Source: Diphasiastrum complanatum
Lineage: Eukaryota; Streptophyta; Lycopodiopsida; Lycopodiales; Lycopodiaceae
NCBI GenBank assembly: GCA_029204225.1
Contig: CM055103.1
Coordinates: forward strand, 50,199,470 to 50,263,469
Direction: 5' to 3'
Length of the DNA: 64,000 bases
The translations under genes and the position numbers were made by a program. Every line of letters starts with the position of its first letter. The first letter of the stretch is position 1. Shown here one piece after another: positions 21,301 through 33,679 of this stretch. Below the pieces are notes generated by a model. That model did not search any database, was not told where the DNA came from, and saw nothing but the letters and a program-made list of their open reading frames with translations.

Positions 21301-24000
21301 GGACTACCACAAGAACCCAAGGTAAGAGGTTCGAGCTGGTTGTCCTCTCATCTTCATTTTGGGATGAGGCAAGATCATTTGTTATGGGCCTACTACATAT
21401 TTACATTGTCATGCACCTTACAAATCAAGAGGGCTACCGCATTGGGCATTCTATATGAGTTCATGAACAGGTTGGGCGAGCAGCTACAATGTTGCCCCTG
21501 GAGAGGTATTATAGTATTTTGGAATTTATTTGAAGTTAAGCTTTGATTTGGCAATCTTTGGCCGAGTTTTCACAGAAGTATGATTCTTCTTTCAAATGCA
21601 ATACAGGGTTGAGGAGATCCAATGACTTGTGTGAAGCAAATGGGCGTGATTCCATTGCCCCTTGCATGCCATGGTCCACATACTCCATCAATTATAGAGA
21701 TGCAATTAGCAATACCATGATAGTGAGCTCAGGGATGGCTGGAATGCCTATGTCTATCAAGTTTATCCTTAGAATACGAGCAAAACAAGCTCTTGTGTAA
21801 GTTCTAAATATTCAGGTAAGAGACCGTGGAGTTCTCCACTACACCCAGATGGTTTGAGGGAAGGTAATATATTATAGTCCATTATCATTGCCATTGTTAT
21901 TATTTATTATTTAGATTTTATAGCCACTTTTTTTATGAATCATGATAAATTCCATCCAGTTCCTAGCTTTGTTTTGTGGTCCTCTTTCGACTTTGACCAT
22001 TCAACTTTGGCCAAGCCAATTGCACCTTGAGCCATGGTGGATGAAGTTGGAGTTAATGTTCCCAAATTGTGTTGCCTTGCCATTAGGATTCCCTCACAAT
22101 ACTTCACAACAACAATTGCTTGTGAGAAAAATTGGAAAGTTCATTCTTTAATTCACACAAAGAAGAGATATTGTTCTCCTTTGTGTAGTTGGAGAGGTTG
22201 ATGTATGTACACACCAACTTGAGATTTTTTACTAGACTCGAGAGCACCCTGTCCAAGTAATTTGTAATTTCTGTGAACAATGTGTTTGAAGTTTGTACTA
22301 GCTTCTAGATTATAATACATATTATAAGGGCGGATGAGAATTTGGACCATGTAGCATTCAACATTATAATTTATCAACTGTGGCTACTGGCATGATGCAT
22401 CTACAGCCTACCATCATGCATCTACGATTATGATTCTAGAATCTATCTAGTAAATATGTAGTATGATCTACCTGTCTATTTGTCGAACATTCACATTCAA
22501 TTTGATAGGTGGAAAGTTGAAAGGCATATGTATTATGTATTATGATCTAAAATTATAACCTGAAAGTTCAAGCTAACTAGTAATAAGTATATGTTTTTGA
22601 ACTATGAGTAGAAATACATTTGACAATCCTTGTGTGTCACCCAAGCACAGGCATCACGTAGGAGGACATGAGGGAGTACAAGCTCTCGTACTCACACTCC
22701 AACGATGAGTCTAAGGCATCATCAAATTCAGAGTCTTTAGAGGAGCATGTAAAGGAGGGGTAGAGTGATGATGAGGATGAGGGGTGTCCTACCTCCAAAT
22801 TTGTTGCTCTATCTGATGAGGACTTCATTCTTGAAGACTCTGTAGCATTTGTTCATAGGAAGCTTGGAGCCAATAGGAGAACTTAGACTACAAGACTATA
22901 AGAGCTTGGGTTGTAGATGTTGATAGTTTTTACTAACACCAGTCTACTTTCTAGATAGTAGATATCACTCACTTGAAAGTTGGAACTTCTAAGCTATCTC
23001 CTAGTAGTTCGATTCTGCCTCTCAGCTCTCAACTCTTATGAGATTTATGTGCACATGCCACGACTCAATGACTCCCAACATTTATTATATATGATCATAT
23101 CATGATTGATTATCAATTTTGATATTTTATAATGATTTACACTTGACTCTTGAGTCTTGTTACTTGTAATTTGTGTCTCAATTTTTATCAAATCACGTTC
23201 ATGGTCTGCCAAATTCTAATGATTCATGAAGTAACAAGTTGGACTTTGAGGTTTGGCATTTTCCTTTGGCTGATGTGAAATCTTTGATCAAAACTGTCCC
23301 CCGGTTTCCAAGACACCCATTTTGGTTACAATGACTTGCCATACCTATTTAGTCAACTACACCCTGATACAAAATCATCTAATTATTTTCTTGAAAACTC
23401 ACCTACTAGACCACAAACCCCAACCCTAGGCTTTCCCCCAAAAAAAGAGAATAACTTGAGGCTCTAAAGGGAGGCTGCATGATTTTTTCTCATATAGACA
23501 TGTTTTGATCAAAAGAGAAATTTAAGTGATTGGTTGTGATAGCAATCAGTAGACTCCAACATCCATAGTGGAAAATTAGACCCCATTATATATACCAATG
23601 CAGTACCTACATTTTATCAGGATAAAATATCGTTCAAAATCATGCAAATAACTTATCCCACATGAAGAAATTGAATACTTTTCAAAGAGAATGACCTAAG
23701 TTGAACTCCACAAACAGAGTACATTTTTTGGCTACCAAAAGATGGGCCATAGATCAGCTTAAAACAAATTGCTGATTGGCACGGAAACAGCAAGCATTTT
23801 ATCCTCGGTACCTGAGAACACATGAAATGACCATGTGCTGTAATTTACAGGACAATTCAAATAAAGCGTGGTTACCCTAAGACTTCATCTAAATGGAGCC
23901 TGCAGCATCACATCAAAGAAAGCTTGTATTCTTTTTAAAGAATGGACATCTTGAGCTTTATATTTCACTTGATAAAAAACAGTACAACATTCACCTGCAA
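18320..24000. other. Long stretch without a supported gene
   Basis: Short frames are scattered on both strands (for example 21271-21546, 21543-21800, 22637-22828) but none carries a recognisable domain or plausible splice-linked partner. From about 19080 to 19780 the plus strand is unusually G+T rich, which opens a spurious Ser/Thr/Pro-rich minus frame (19215-19532). The rest is ordinary AT-rich sequence, probably decayed repeats. Confidence 0.5.
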
Positions 24001-24412
24001 CTTACATGCTGCAGAATCCAAGAAAAGCTTACTGAACATTTTTTATGACTTCAATAGCCTGTACTTGAAATGGGCTAAAATTCTGAGCATATTTACATCA
24101 CACAGGCAGGAAAATTAAGTCGTTGCAGCCAAAACAAGAATAAAAAGGTCCTTGAGTGTCTGATCTAGGAGTTTGAATCATATAGTTCTTCTGATTGCAC
24201 TCTACTCCGTCTGCATACAACGATGAACAATGCTTCAGCACCAAATCTTGAAGATCAGATAGAAATAGTGACCAGTCGATAGTAAGTGTATAAGTAACTA
24301 GGCATCACAAATACTGAGCCAACAATAGATTCCTCCTGATTAACAATAGATGCCAAAACACATGTATAATACAATTGAAATTGTTTATTTTCATCAGAAA
24401 GCAATAACCAGA
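24001..24412 (-). other. Probable TPS 3'UTR
   Basis: The sequence follows the TPS stop codon on the minus strand and is AT-rich and non-coding. I did not fix a polyadenylation site. Confidence 0.4.
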
Positions 24413-27400
24413 TCATAACCACTGCCAGAAAGTAATGCCATGTTGAAAGCTGGTGGATCCCAGCTGGATAACTGACCTTGTGTTGTCTGAAGTTGATAGA
24501 GACTCTGGTGTGCTCGGCAGCCTTGACGAAGCTGAATCAGAAGCTGCTGCTAAACCTTGGAGCATTTTGATGACATCAACTGTATCATCTAAATAATATT
24601 TGGCTTTGCTAGGTTTTTGCCCAACGGTACAAGCAAATACATCTGCCAGTGGGGATTGTGGTGGAGATGCCATAACGCTCTCGATGCTCTCAAACATGTC
24701 TTCGTCAGATCTATCATCTCCAATACAGACAACAAAATCTGGGGGACTCCCCTTGCTTGCCATTGATAACAATATACGTTCGACAATCACACCCTTGCTA
24801 ACACCCTGCAGACAATCATACAAGTTTGGGATCCCTCTAAACACAAAACTACCGAGAAAAAGCCTTAACTGTCCAGGATAAAAAAGAAATCTGTGATCAG
24901 GGAAAGCCTATTGCAGTTTACGTCTCAGAAGGTAATGCCCATACCTGAGGTTTCACTTCAACAATATGCTGGCCACTTTTCACAGAAACAGGTTCGTTGG
25001 CAAGAACACTTTCTAGATGATCCAAAAGTTCCTTTGCTTGCCATGATCCAAAATCTGGATCAGCATCTCGATGATGCCACACAAGAGCACTATCCTTCAC
25101 CTCAATAAATGAGCCGTCTGTACTTTCCATGTAAAGGCTCATGACAGGAGCTGCCACCTGTTTCCAATCACAATCTACAACTGGCACACATGTTTCCCAT
25201 TCATCATCTCTGTGCCATCTGCAGTAGCAGCCAGTGAGAAAGGTAGGCACAATTGTTATATCCGTTTGATAACAAAGGATAACTATTTACCAAATGTATC
25301 AAGCCCATAATTGAGTAAAGTGGGGCAATGATATTTATTTATCAAGGTAGCCCTTTACCAAATGCTTGCCATCCAGCTTTAGTAACTGAGCTATGATGAA
25401 ATTCTACGCTGATGTGTCTTGCCACACGAAACATAGGAAATCATAAACTCGACAAACGATCCGACAAAGCTAACCGTTAGAAAGCACATATATTGGAAAT
25501 GGTAGGTAAAATTTTTCAAACATGCACATCATTTCTTCACATGTTTAAAAGGTGTACAAAGCAGATAGGAGATTTCTATAACCAATATTTACCCTGAGCC
25601 CACCTGAAAAGTGGAGTTCGAACTTCAGGGGTTTAATACATCTGCCAACACAAGATAGGGATGACAAAATGGTTTGAGCAAGCAAAGCCAACACAACTAC
25701 AGCTAAGCTCTTGACACACTGTCTAATACAGTATGGATGTCTGCTTGAAATGGTCGCTGATAAAGGAAATCATTTCTTGAATGAGACCATCTGTCACTTG
25801 CTCTCACCCTATCTAGTGGTGCACAAAAGAAGTATAATATCATGTATGCAATGAATAGGCTCGGCGGGGGCGTTCAAAACTACCTTCGAGACAAAAAAAG
25901 TTGTGGGATAAATTTACAGATAAGTACTATGCTAGACAGAGCCAATCTGAATTCTGCTCGTTAAAAACCGACACTAATGAACAAGGTTTGATTGTAGCCA
26001 ACAGCTAATGTATTGACGTGCCCATCGCATAGGGGCCATAAGTAAAAAATTCAACTCCCCAAAATACCGCACATCCCAGTTAATCAGTCAGCTTCGTGAC
26101 CCCATTAAAAAAAGTTTGCAAGCTAGAAATCAATAAAATCTAACAACTTTAAGCTTGAATACCAACATGCAGCAAGAGAATGGAGAATACAAGCTCATCT
26201 GTTAGTTGCAACTTGCATTACAATCACTTGGAAAACTAAGCTTCATAATGGATGTTACTAGGTTTGATTCATGTCAGACACAAGAGACAACCATCTAATT
26301 GACACTATTTTCTTAGGTTTTGTTAGCTTGTTTGATATCTCTAGCAAGAAAAACAGAAAACTCAAATCTTGCTTCATATCTTTTGATAGTGACTGCAAAA
26401 TAAATCTGAGCCGATTATTCAGAACTTCCACATTTGTAGTGCAAATGAGATTTACCTGAAAAAATAACCGTGCTCAGCTGCTATACCCAATTTCTGACAC
26501 GGTGAGAACCATTCACTTAATATTGGTCTTCCTCGTCCACTTACAATGAACACTATATTCTTGGGGTCACCACAGAGTCTGTGCAATAAAGAAATCACTT
26601 CGGGACTAGGACTTTTGTCCATAGATCCCTGAGGCATCATTGTGCCATCATAGTCCAGTAAAATTGCTCGGCTGCTACTCCTCTTGTATGCTGACACAAT
26701 GTGCTCAGTCAAAAGCTTTCGGAAATTAGGATCCAGAGCAACTACTCTGAAACCCAGACCGAAACCAATGCCATAACAGCGCCGCTTTGAATGCTCTCTA
26801 CAGGTCCTCTCAAGATCTCCCATGAAGCTCTGAGCCCAATATGCAACATCATGCGAGCTCACATACCTGTAATGCTTTTCATGCCTGGCAGTCTTCTCAG
26901 ATTCAGGCATTGTTATAGCTGTGTTCATGGCCTCTGCTAGGGCTTCTATATTCCAAGGATTAACCCTAATGGCACCACTCAAGGAAGGTGAGCAACCAAT
27001 AAATTCTGAAACTACCAGCATACTTTTCTTCACTGTTTCTGTAGATGATTCAACACTATGATCGGCATTTGCGATCCCCTGTCTGCAGACAATATACTCA
27101 TAAGGAATCAAATTCATCCCATCTCGAACGGCCGTCACCACACAACATTCAGCAATTGAATAATATGCGATTTTCTCATACAAAGGTACATGTCGCTCAA
27201 TTAGCAGTACAGGCTGATAACCTTCCCTTCCATACGTTTGGTTGATCCTTTTGGCTACAGAATAAGCCTCCTGTCGAACTTCCAATACATCCTTTCCACG
27301 GCCCCTTGCAGGATTTGCAATTTGCACCATCACTACCTTCCCTCTCCACTTTGGATGCAAATTCAGAAGCTCCTCCACAGCAAGAAATTTGAGACCAATT

Positions 27401-28446
27401 CCCTTAAAGATGTCCATATCATCAACCCCGAGCAACACAATCTTTCCCTCAAACTGTGCCTTCAATTCTCCTATTCTCAATTCTGTCTCGGAAAGCTTCA
27501 ATCCGGCCTCCAATTGGCCCATATGGATCCCCACAGGCATGATCTTGATCCCAACAGTCCGGCCATAATATTCCAGACCTATATAACCCCTCTTTGACTC
27601 ATATTTCAAGCCAAGCATCCTGCTACAGCAAGAAAGAAAGTGCCTGGCATAATCAAAAGTGTGAAAGCCTATCAGATCTGCATTCAAAAGAGCTCTCAGT
27701 ATATGTTCTCTTACTGGCAATGTTCTGTAGATCTCCGAGGATGGAAAAGGGCTATGCAGGAAGAAGCCAAGCCTTATTCTGTTGAATCTTTTTCTGAGGA
27801 AAGTTGGCAAAACCATCAGATGATAATCATGCAGCCATACGTAGTCGTCATCAGGACTTATCACCTCCATAACCTTATCTGCAAATATCTTGTTCACAGA
27901 AACATAGGCCTGCCACAGAGAGCGATCAAACCTCCCGCCGTGGTCTGGTGTCAATGGAAGAGTGTAATGAAATAGCGGCCAGAGCTGCTGCTTACAGAAG
28001 CCGTGGTAGAATCTTGTCTTCAGATCCGGGGAAATAAATGCAGGAACGCAGTTGAAATTCTCTAATAGGTCTGCAGCCACCTGGTCTTGCTCGCTCAACT
28101 CCACGTCCACCTGCAAGCAACCGATGTAGATCACCTCCATATCTTGCGGCAATCCATCTTTGAGCCGCAACATAAGCGAATCCTCATCCCACGTGAAAGA
28201 CCAAGACAGATTGTCCGTCCTTCTCTGAGCATGCAAGGGTAAATTATGCGAAACAATAATGGCGCGATCCAACGATCCAATGGAAGACGGAGCATCAGAA
28301 GTCACACTATTGCTGTTCTCATCATCGCGGGTTTCAGAGCAGAAGCCAGCCACTGTGACAGCCCTGGGCATGCGCCGTCCACCGCTTGTAAAGGGCGGAT
28401 ACTCGCCCGAAAGATCCAACAAATTGGAATAAGATCTGGAAACCAT
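24413..28446 (-). CDS. TPS: Class II trehalose-6-phosphate synthase (TPS5-11 type), complete
   Basis: Three coding exons: 28446-26456, 25218-24945 and 24805-24413. Junctions are GT-AG with matching phases and give 885 aa, the usual length for class II. Residues about 59-545 are the GT20 synthase-like domain (WLHDYHLMVLP at 204, FFLHSPFPSSEIY at 228). Residues about 590-860 are the HAD phosphatase-like domain with LLDYDGTMMP (Asp598), SGRGRP and GDDRSDEDMF (784). In the GT20 loop GVDDMDIFKG (340-349) the Arg that class I enzymes use for substrate phosphate binding is replaced by Asp, as known for class II. The protein is therefore probably catalytically weak and regulatory, acting in trehalose-6-phosphate/SnRK1 sugar signalling in the cytosol. 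The start is the first ATG after a leader with no upstream ATG. The N-terminus MVSRSYSNLLDL is the class II signature. Confidence 0.97.
24946..25217 (-). other. Second coding exon of TPS (detail)
   Basis: Begins after CTGCAG at the acceptor and ends CAG before GTATGG. It encodes WHRDDEWETCVP...KDSALVWHHRDADPDFG...HIVEVKPQ, the standard HAD cap region of class II TPS. The exon adds to the phase-2 end of exon 1 (HGYFFR) without a shift. Confidence 0.9.
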
Positions 28447-28555
28447 CTCTGTCTTTCTGGCTTCCAGTTTCGCAGAAGATAATATCCCCTAAATCTAACA
28501 CTCACCCCCACCCTCCCACACACACACACACGCGCGCGCGCGCGAGCAAAGATGT

Positions 28556-28821
28556 CTGACAGAAAAAAAAAAAAAAAAAAAAGCAGAAAAATTCAAATCC
28601 ACCAAATCCTGAACCAATTCTGGAGATGAAAAGCTTGTCAAAACCGCAAATCTGTGGCTCTGCTCGAGATTTGTGTGAATTAGGGCGACTGAGAGCGAAA
28701 TTTTTCGGATTTTTTGCGAGAAATCGAAGAAAAAACTGGATCGACGAGATGCGCAGCAGCAAGAATGCGAGGGGGGAGAGAGAGAGCGAAGGGAGAAGAC
28801 GAGGGAGACGAGGAAACTTAC
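28556..28821 (-). other. Probable 5'UTR intron of TPS
   Basis: A consensus donor GTAAGT starts at 28821 (minus strand). A run of about 20 T residues followed by CTGTCAG ends at 28556. Between the putative acceptor and the ATG are 109 nt of leader containing an alternating CG/TG run. The minus strand has no ATG between the start codon and about 28878. Leader introns are common in plant genes; transcript data would be needed to prove this one. Confidence 0.55.
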
Positions 28822-29081
28822 GGGCACGATACGTCCTACTCTTCACCACTTGGATTCTTGCCACCTGTCAGTCCAGCCACATCGACCCCTCTACCAATCA
28901 ATTAATAATACGTGGCAAGATCTTAACGTCTACTTAAAAATCTGACGGTAAGCGATTTAAATCCTCTCGTGCCTCTAAGGCTCATCGGGGGAGTGAGGGC
29001 CTGGTTGCTGGCTTGGAAGAGGCTTCATAACACGCTAGGATTTTGAGCCCGCCAGCGTTGGATATTCTCCCAGTGGCTCAC

Positions 29082-29132
29082 GTACTGCCACGTGTCAGTA
29101 CAAGCCATCCAGATTTATCCACGTGGCAGTAC
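29082..29132. promoter_or_regulatory. Palindromic pair of G-boxes upstream of TPS
   Basis: GTACTGCCACGTG (29082-29094) faces its exact reverse complement CACGTGGCAGTAC (29120-29132) across 25 bp. Each contains the CACGTG core bound by plant bZIP and bHLH factors. They lie about 640-690 bp upstream of the TPS start codon. Confidence 0.6.
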
Positions 29133-29262
29133 TGCTGACGCGTGGATAGCATCGAAGCGTGGGGACGTGAAATATATAGTGCCACTAAGTCTGAACGGGA
29201 AAGGAGGGAGGCGATAATGAAAGCCCGCAGCCGCTAGATAATATAACCACTTCAGATTATGA

Positions 29263-29268
29263 CACGTG
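29263..29268. promoter_or_regulatory. Third CACGTG core (ABRE/G-box-like)
   Basis: GACACGTGTGC contains the ACGTG core typical of ABA-response elements. Together with the pair at 29089 and 29120 it makes three CACGTG cores within 180 bp. Confidence 0.5.
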
Positions 29269-29401
29269 TGCATATACCGACGGTTGGATGGGCGAGACCA
29301 GGAAAAGTACAGGTGGCAAGCATCCGCCGCGGACAGCTCGGATCCCAACGGTGTCATCTCACAGGGAACAGCGGACAGTGGAGACAAATAATGAATGAGG
29401 C

Positions 29402-29418
29402 GGGGGGGGGGGGGGGGG
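29402..29418. repeat. Poly-G run
   Basis: A run of about 17 G residues. It is likely to vary in length and may contain assembly or sequencing error. Confidence 0.8.
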
Positions 29419-29439
29419 TGTCAAGGAAAACTTATTATT

Positions 29440-31120
29440 AATAATAAAAAAGGAAATGTGGGACCTCGAGGGGGATGCTTGTTTTGTTTTGGGGAAGGGG
29501 TTGTTGGGCATCCAAATGTAGTAAAAAGCATCCTAATTATGGATGAGTAGGGAGCTTAGCTTGTGGCTTGTCACCCAACTCTGAGTCATGCTTGATGATA
29601 AGGAGGAGCAGATAAGAACTTGGATTGTGGGCTTGTCCACCCATGTTTGAATCTCTCGATCGTGACGACATTATTTGGTTTTGGTCAAAACCACTGGGCA
29701 ACTATGCTCCGCAAAATTTGGGTCTTGTGCCTAACCATTCAAGAGTAAAATTTTGTAATGTGGAGCTAGCTAGCCAAGCCAAGTTGAGCCAATTTTGCCC
29801 AAGAACCTAGTAGGGCAAGCTAGGAGTCCACGTGGAACTGGCACTCGGTTCACTATATTCCGTGTGAAATCAACAAGACCCATCCATTTCTATAGCACAA
29901 TGGAATTTACTTTTTCTAGAATTTTGGTCTACAAGAAGGTTAGGCATCTACTAAGCTTCAGTTGTTGAGATCAATGTGAAGAGCTTACATGAAAATCTCT
30001 TCTTGCTGATGTCATTAACTTTTGGAGCGACCACATAATGCTTAGTAGCAAGCCTCCACCTTTAACCTACATGGTGGATATCTTGCCATGTTGTGCAAAA
30101 TCGCCTCCATGTGATATGATGGAATCTCAAACGAAAACTTGTATATCTATCCATAGTCACTAGTCTAGCCTTTGAGAGAAACAAAATCTAATTAAATATC
30201 TCCAATTTATTTGGTAAAAGTTTGATGTCCTTTGACTTATGATTACAATTTGTACCTGTTGACCACACATCATACATGGTGCTATGTTGCTACCAAGTCT
30301 TTGTCATCTATAGTGCTCTATTGCTACCACGTCTATATCATTCACTAATTTATTACTTAATGGTAAGTGAGGAGGGCCCAAATCTCCATGTTTGAAGACA
30401 TCTTGCACTTGAAATAGATGAATAAGGGTGACTTTAAGAGACCTATGTTTGAAGTTTGAACATTCTTGGACACCAACTTACATAATACATGCATCATTGA
30501 AAACAAGCGCAATTGTTTTCATTAATTTTTGTCTCTTGAAAACACAACTGAACATGTCAAAAATGTATACATGTCAAAAACAATAATAACAAAGAGGTAC
30601 ATAAAATAGAAAAAAGAAAAGAAAAAGAAAAAGAAAAGAAAAGAAAAGGGAACAAACAAAAGAGCCCCTACATTCTTGTCACATGTGTGCTACATATAAG
30701 TCCATAAAATGAAAAATCAATGGCCAAAAAACTAAAATTGTAGCAAGCTATTAAAAAAGCATAAACATATAAGAATGTGAGCGTAAGAATAATTGCTAAG
30801 CTAAGCTAGTGGGAATAGCCTTTAGATTTCTCATTTAAGGATATCAAGAAAAAGCATCGAAAGGAGAGAACATATAAGTTATTTAGATCAAGCTGAGACA
30901 AATGATTGCCATCATCAACCATGTTATTTATTATTTTTATACAAAACATTTTTTGAGCTAACATTATGTCTAAGGATTCTTGTATGGATCACATATAGCT
31001 AACATATGCCTAAGGATTCTTGTGTGCCCACCCTTGCTTGAGTTGGATGATTTGGGGCATCCTTTTGCCATGCATTGGCTTCAAATAGCTTTTAAATTTT
31101 TATCGACAAAAAAAAACCTA
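29440..31120. other. No supported gene
   Basis: AT-rich, with a purine-rich AAAAG/AAAGA run at 30607-30650. No coding motif is seen. Confidence 0.5.
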
Positions 31121-31129
31121 GAATTTGAC

Positions 31130-31650
31130 AACTTGGGATGTCATGTGCCAATAAGCATCAAATTAGCATGGTAAAACAAGAAATCAAGAAACTAGTCAAG
31201 AAACCAATAACCTAGTCAAGAAATCAAGAAACTAGACAAATTAGAAAAAGCTTTACCAAATATGAAAAAGATTGGTAGAAATGTCCATTGAATGATCATT
31301 ATTTATCATAGGGCCTAAAGCTAGACCATGATCAAGCTCTCATGTAAAAATAGGCACATGAACCACCTAAAGTCAAAAGCCATAGCTCTCAAGAAGAGAA
31401 GCTTTCAAATCTCATAAAAAAAGTTCAAAATTAGTGAATGTAGAATAACTTGATTTAGCATGACCTTAGCTATTTATAGTGGTTCTTTGTGCTTCTACTA
31501 TGAGTTTGGGACATTATTGGGCTATATTAGGCCTCTCAAGCATCATTACAATTTTTGCCATTAACTAAATAGCACAAATGTTTATGCCTACTTTTCTACT
31601 CTAACTTAGCACCTTATGTATATTTAGCAGCATTCATAACTAAGCACTTG
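31130..31650 (-). mobile_element. LTR-like repeat, copy 1 (related to 40.1-40.6 kb)
   Basis: Shares with 40180-40620, in the same order and orientation, AATCAAGAAACTAGA-type words, CATAGGGCCTAAA, CATGATCAA, TTAGGCACATGAACCAC and a minus-strand CTATAAATAG TATA-like box (about 31470). The TATA box on the minus strand and the primer-site beside the other copy suggest LTRs of minus-strand elements. The copies are well diverged. The boundaries are approximate. Confidence 0.5.
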
Positions 31651-31883
31651 GACTAATTATTTGTAGAACATGACAATCCCCTACTTAAGCATTTTTGTCT
31701 CCAAAAATGAAGAAGATATGTGATTGCCAAATTGTACCCAAGAAAGAAAAAAATTTCATTCAAAATTACCGACGGAGATTCAATGTCGAATCACTTGAAT
31801 AACTTCAAGAATCTTCTTGAGTAGAAATCAACAATTCTAATGCTATCATGACCCTTCTATCGAACCTTGTTGACACCTGAAAA

Positions 31884-32590
31884 TTGGGTAACTATCGAGC
31901 TGACTTAGCAAAGTCCTACACTAGCAAAAGTTTCTTCGATGCTATTGTGGGAAGAGAGCAGGTGGAATGTGCTTCATCTTCCAAAACGACAGTAGAATTT
32001 GACATTCTATATATGAATAAGCTCAACAAGAAGAAGTCAAAGAAGAAAGTAGAAAATTTGAATTCAAAACAAGGTAAAAATTCAAATACTTACCCATCTT
32101 CTTCAAAGTCAAAGAAAGATTTGTTTTGCAGATATTGTAAAAGAAAAGGACATTTGATGGAGGATTGTTGAATCCTCAAATCAAAGAAAAGGAGTTGCAG
32201 TAGCATGCTAATTCATTTGAATGTTCACAAAACTTTGACAAAGAAGGAAATGAGGTAGCTTTCGTGGCAAAGAAAGATCGACAAGATGTCAAATCTTGGT
32301 ATTTAAATTCGAGTGCTACTCAGTCCATGACTCCACCCATGACTAACCATAGAAAAGTTTCATGAGTACAGGCAAACTACCACTTAGAGGTATGTCACAT
32401 TGGGTGACAACATTACTCATAGGATTTATGGTGAAGAGCAAACACATTGAGATAAAGTATCATTTTGTCAGAAACAAAGTATTCGAAAGAGAGATTATTC
32501 AAATTATTGTTGAATACAGTTTATGGGAGCAAATATTTTCACAAAGGTATAAGCAATTGACAATCATATCAAATCTAGCAATATGCTAAA
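31884..32590 (+). mobile_element. Internally deleted Ty1/copia: gag zinc knuckle joined to RNase H tail
   Basis: Positions 31884-32171 encode the end of Gag, lysine-rich, with the CCHC knuckle CRYCKRKGHLMEDC and a stop. Next, about 32220-32340 holds protease-like traces (SWYLNSSATQSMTPP, a degraded D-S-GA-T site with Asn for Asp). From about 32425 the text jumps to the C-terminal RNase H motif KSKHIEIKYHFVRNKV. Integrase and reverse transcriptase are missing, so roughly 3 kb has been deleted relative to a full copia element. It is non-functional. Confidence 0.85.
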
Positions 32591-32619
32591 ATTTTATAGG
32601 ATCCACATCAAGAGAGAGT

Positions 32620-33665
32620 TTTGGATTTTTATATTTGATAAAAATCGATAGTAATGAGGATCACCTGCAAATATTTGTATATAATATTTTTTTACAATTT
32701 GCTGTTTTACCCACAAATTCGAACTGTTGGATTTCTATCTTCTCCACCCATTATCTCATTGCTAATCTAGATCCATGCATTTGTTGTATGTAAATATTTG
32801 TATAGTCGCATACTCTGCAAAAATACACTTCTTTTCTAATAGTCTGTAGAAATACAAAAGAATCAATGACAGCATTTTGCCGACTCAGCCCGACATCGAC
32901 TATTTGTTGGGACTCGACTATTCGGCCAACCCCGACTAAGTCACATATCAACTCAAATAGTCGACTCGAACATTCGACGACTCAACAGTACCTTCATCAC
33001 GTCTGAACAGAACCTCTAATAGAATCAGATATTGTTTGAAGGTGACTGCTAGCCTAGAATGCTCAAGAGAGTTCAAGCTTGAAAGCTTGATAGAGAGCTA
33101 ACTACAATACTTGCTAATTGATGATCTTGATGATAAGATTTATGAATATGAACAACTATTTATACTAAGTAATTAGGTCGTCAAATGCGATTGCCAGTTG
33201 GCTGGTGTCCACTAGCATTCATTCGGTTCCTTATCATTGATTGTTGATAAGCGGTGGAAATTGGCCGTAAACAGTTTGTCTGCATAAATGAACCAAACTG
33301 TCACTTCTGTAGTCTGAAAAACTCGAGAGTGTCCTTAAATCTCATTTAGGGTAACCCCACACATTGCTAGAATCATTTCCTTAACATTTGAGACACTTTG
33401 GAAAAAGCAAAAAATGCGACTCTGCATATTTGCTCACAAATTTTGACAGGCGAAAAAATGCAAAAAAGGTGACACTGCATTTTTACACGAGATTCCTAAC
33501 AGACAAAAAATGCGACACTATTGTCAAACTCCGTGTATTTCTGCAGACCGTGTAAAAACACTTGTATATCTGCAGACTGTGTAAAGACACGAAAAAATCC
33601 GCAAAACTGGATAAACAATGGATGAAGATTAAAACCGATTAGTCGATTAGTAAGAAACAGACTAA
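32620..33665 (-). mobile_element. Probable 3' LTR region of the following minus-strand copia element
   Basis: Lies just beyond the RNase H stop at 33680. On the minus strand a purine-rich AAGTGGGAGT (about 33670) fits a polypurine tract. A minus-strand TATAAATAG lies at about 33163. Near the right side the words TTTCTGCAGAC(C/T)GTGTAAA recur, as they do in the LTR at 61.8-62.0 kb. The left end is not resolved. Confidence 0.45.
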
Positions 33666-33679
33666 TCCAAAACTCCCAC

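Noticed and set aside
21271-21800. Two adjacent plus-strand frames of 91 and 85 codons
   Set aside because: No recognisable domain and no consistent junction between them.
27045-28482. Plus-strand open frames of 63-119 codons opposite TPS exon 1
   Set aside because: They are mirror frames of a strongly conserved minus-strand exon and contain no motifs of their own.
28302-28529. Upstream open frame in the TPS leader
   Set aside because: Its start is not an ATG. The minus strand has no ATG between the TPS start and about 28878.
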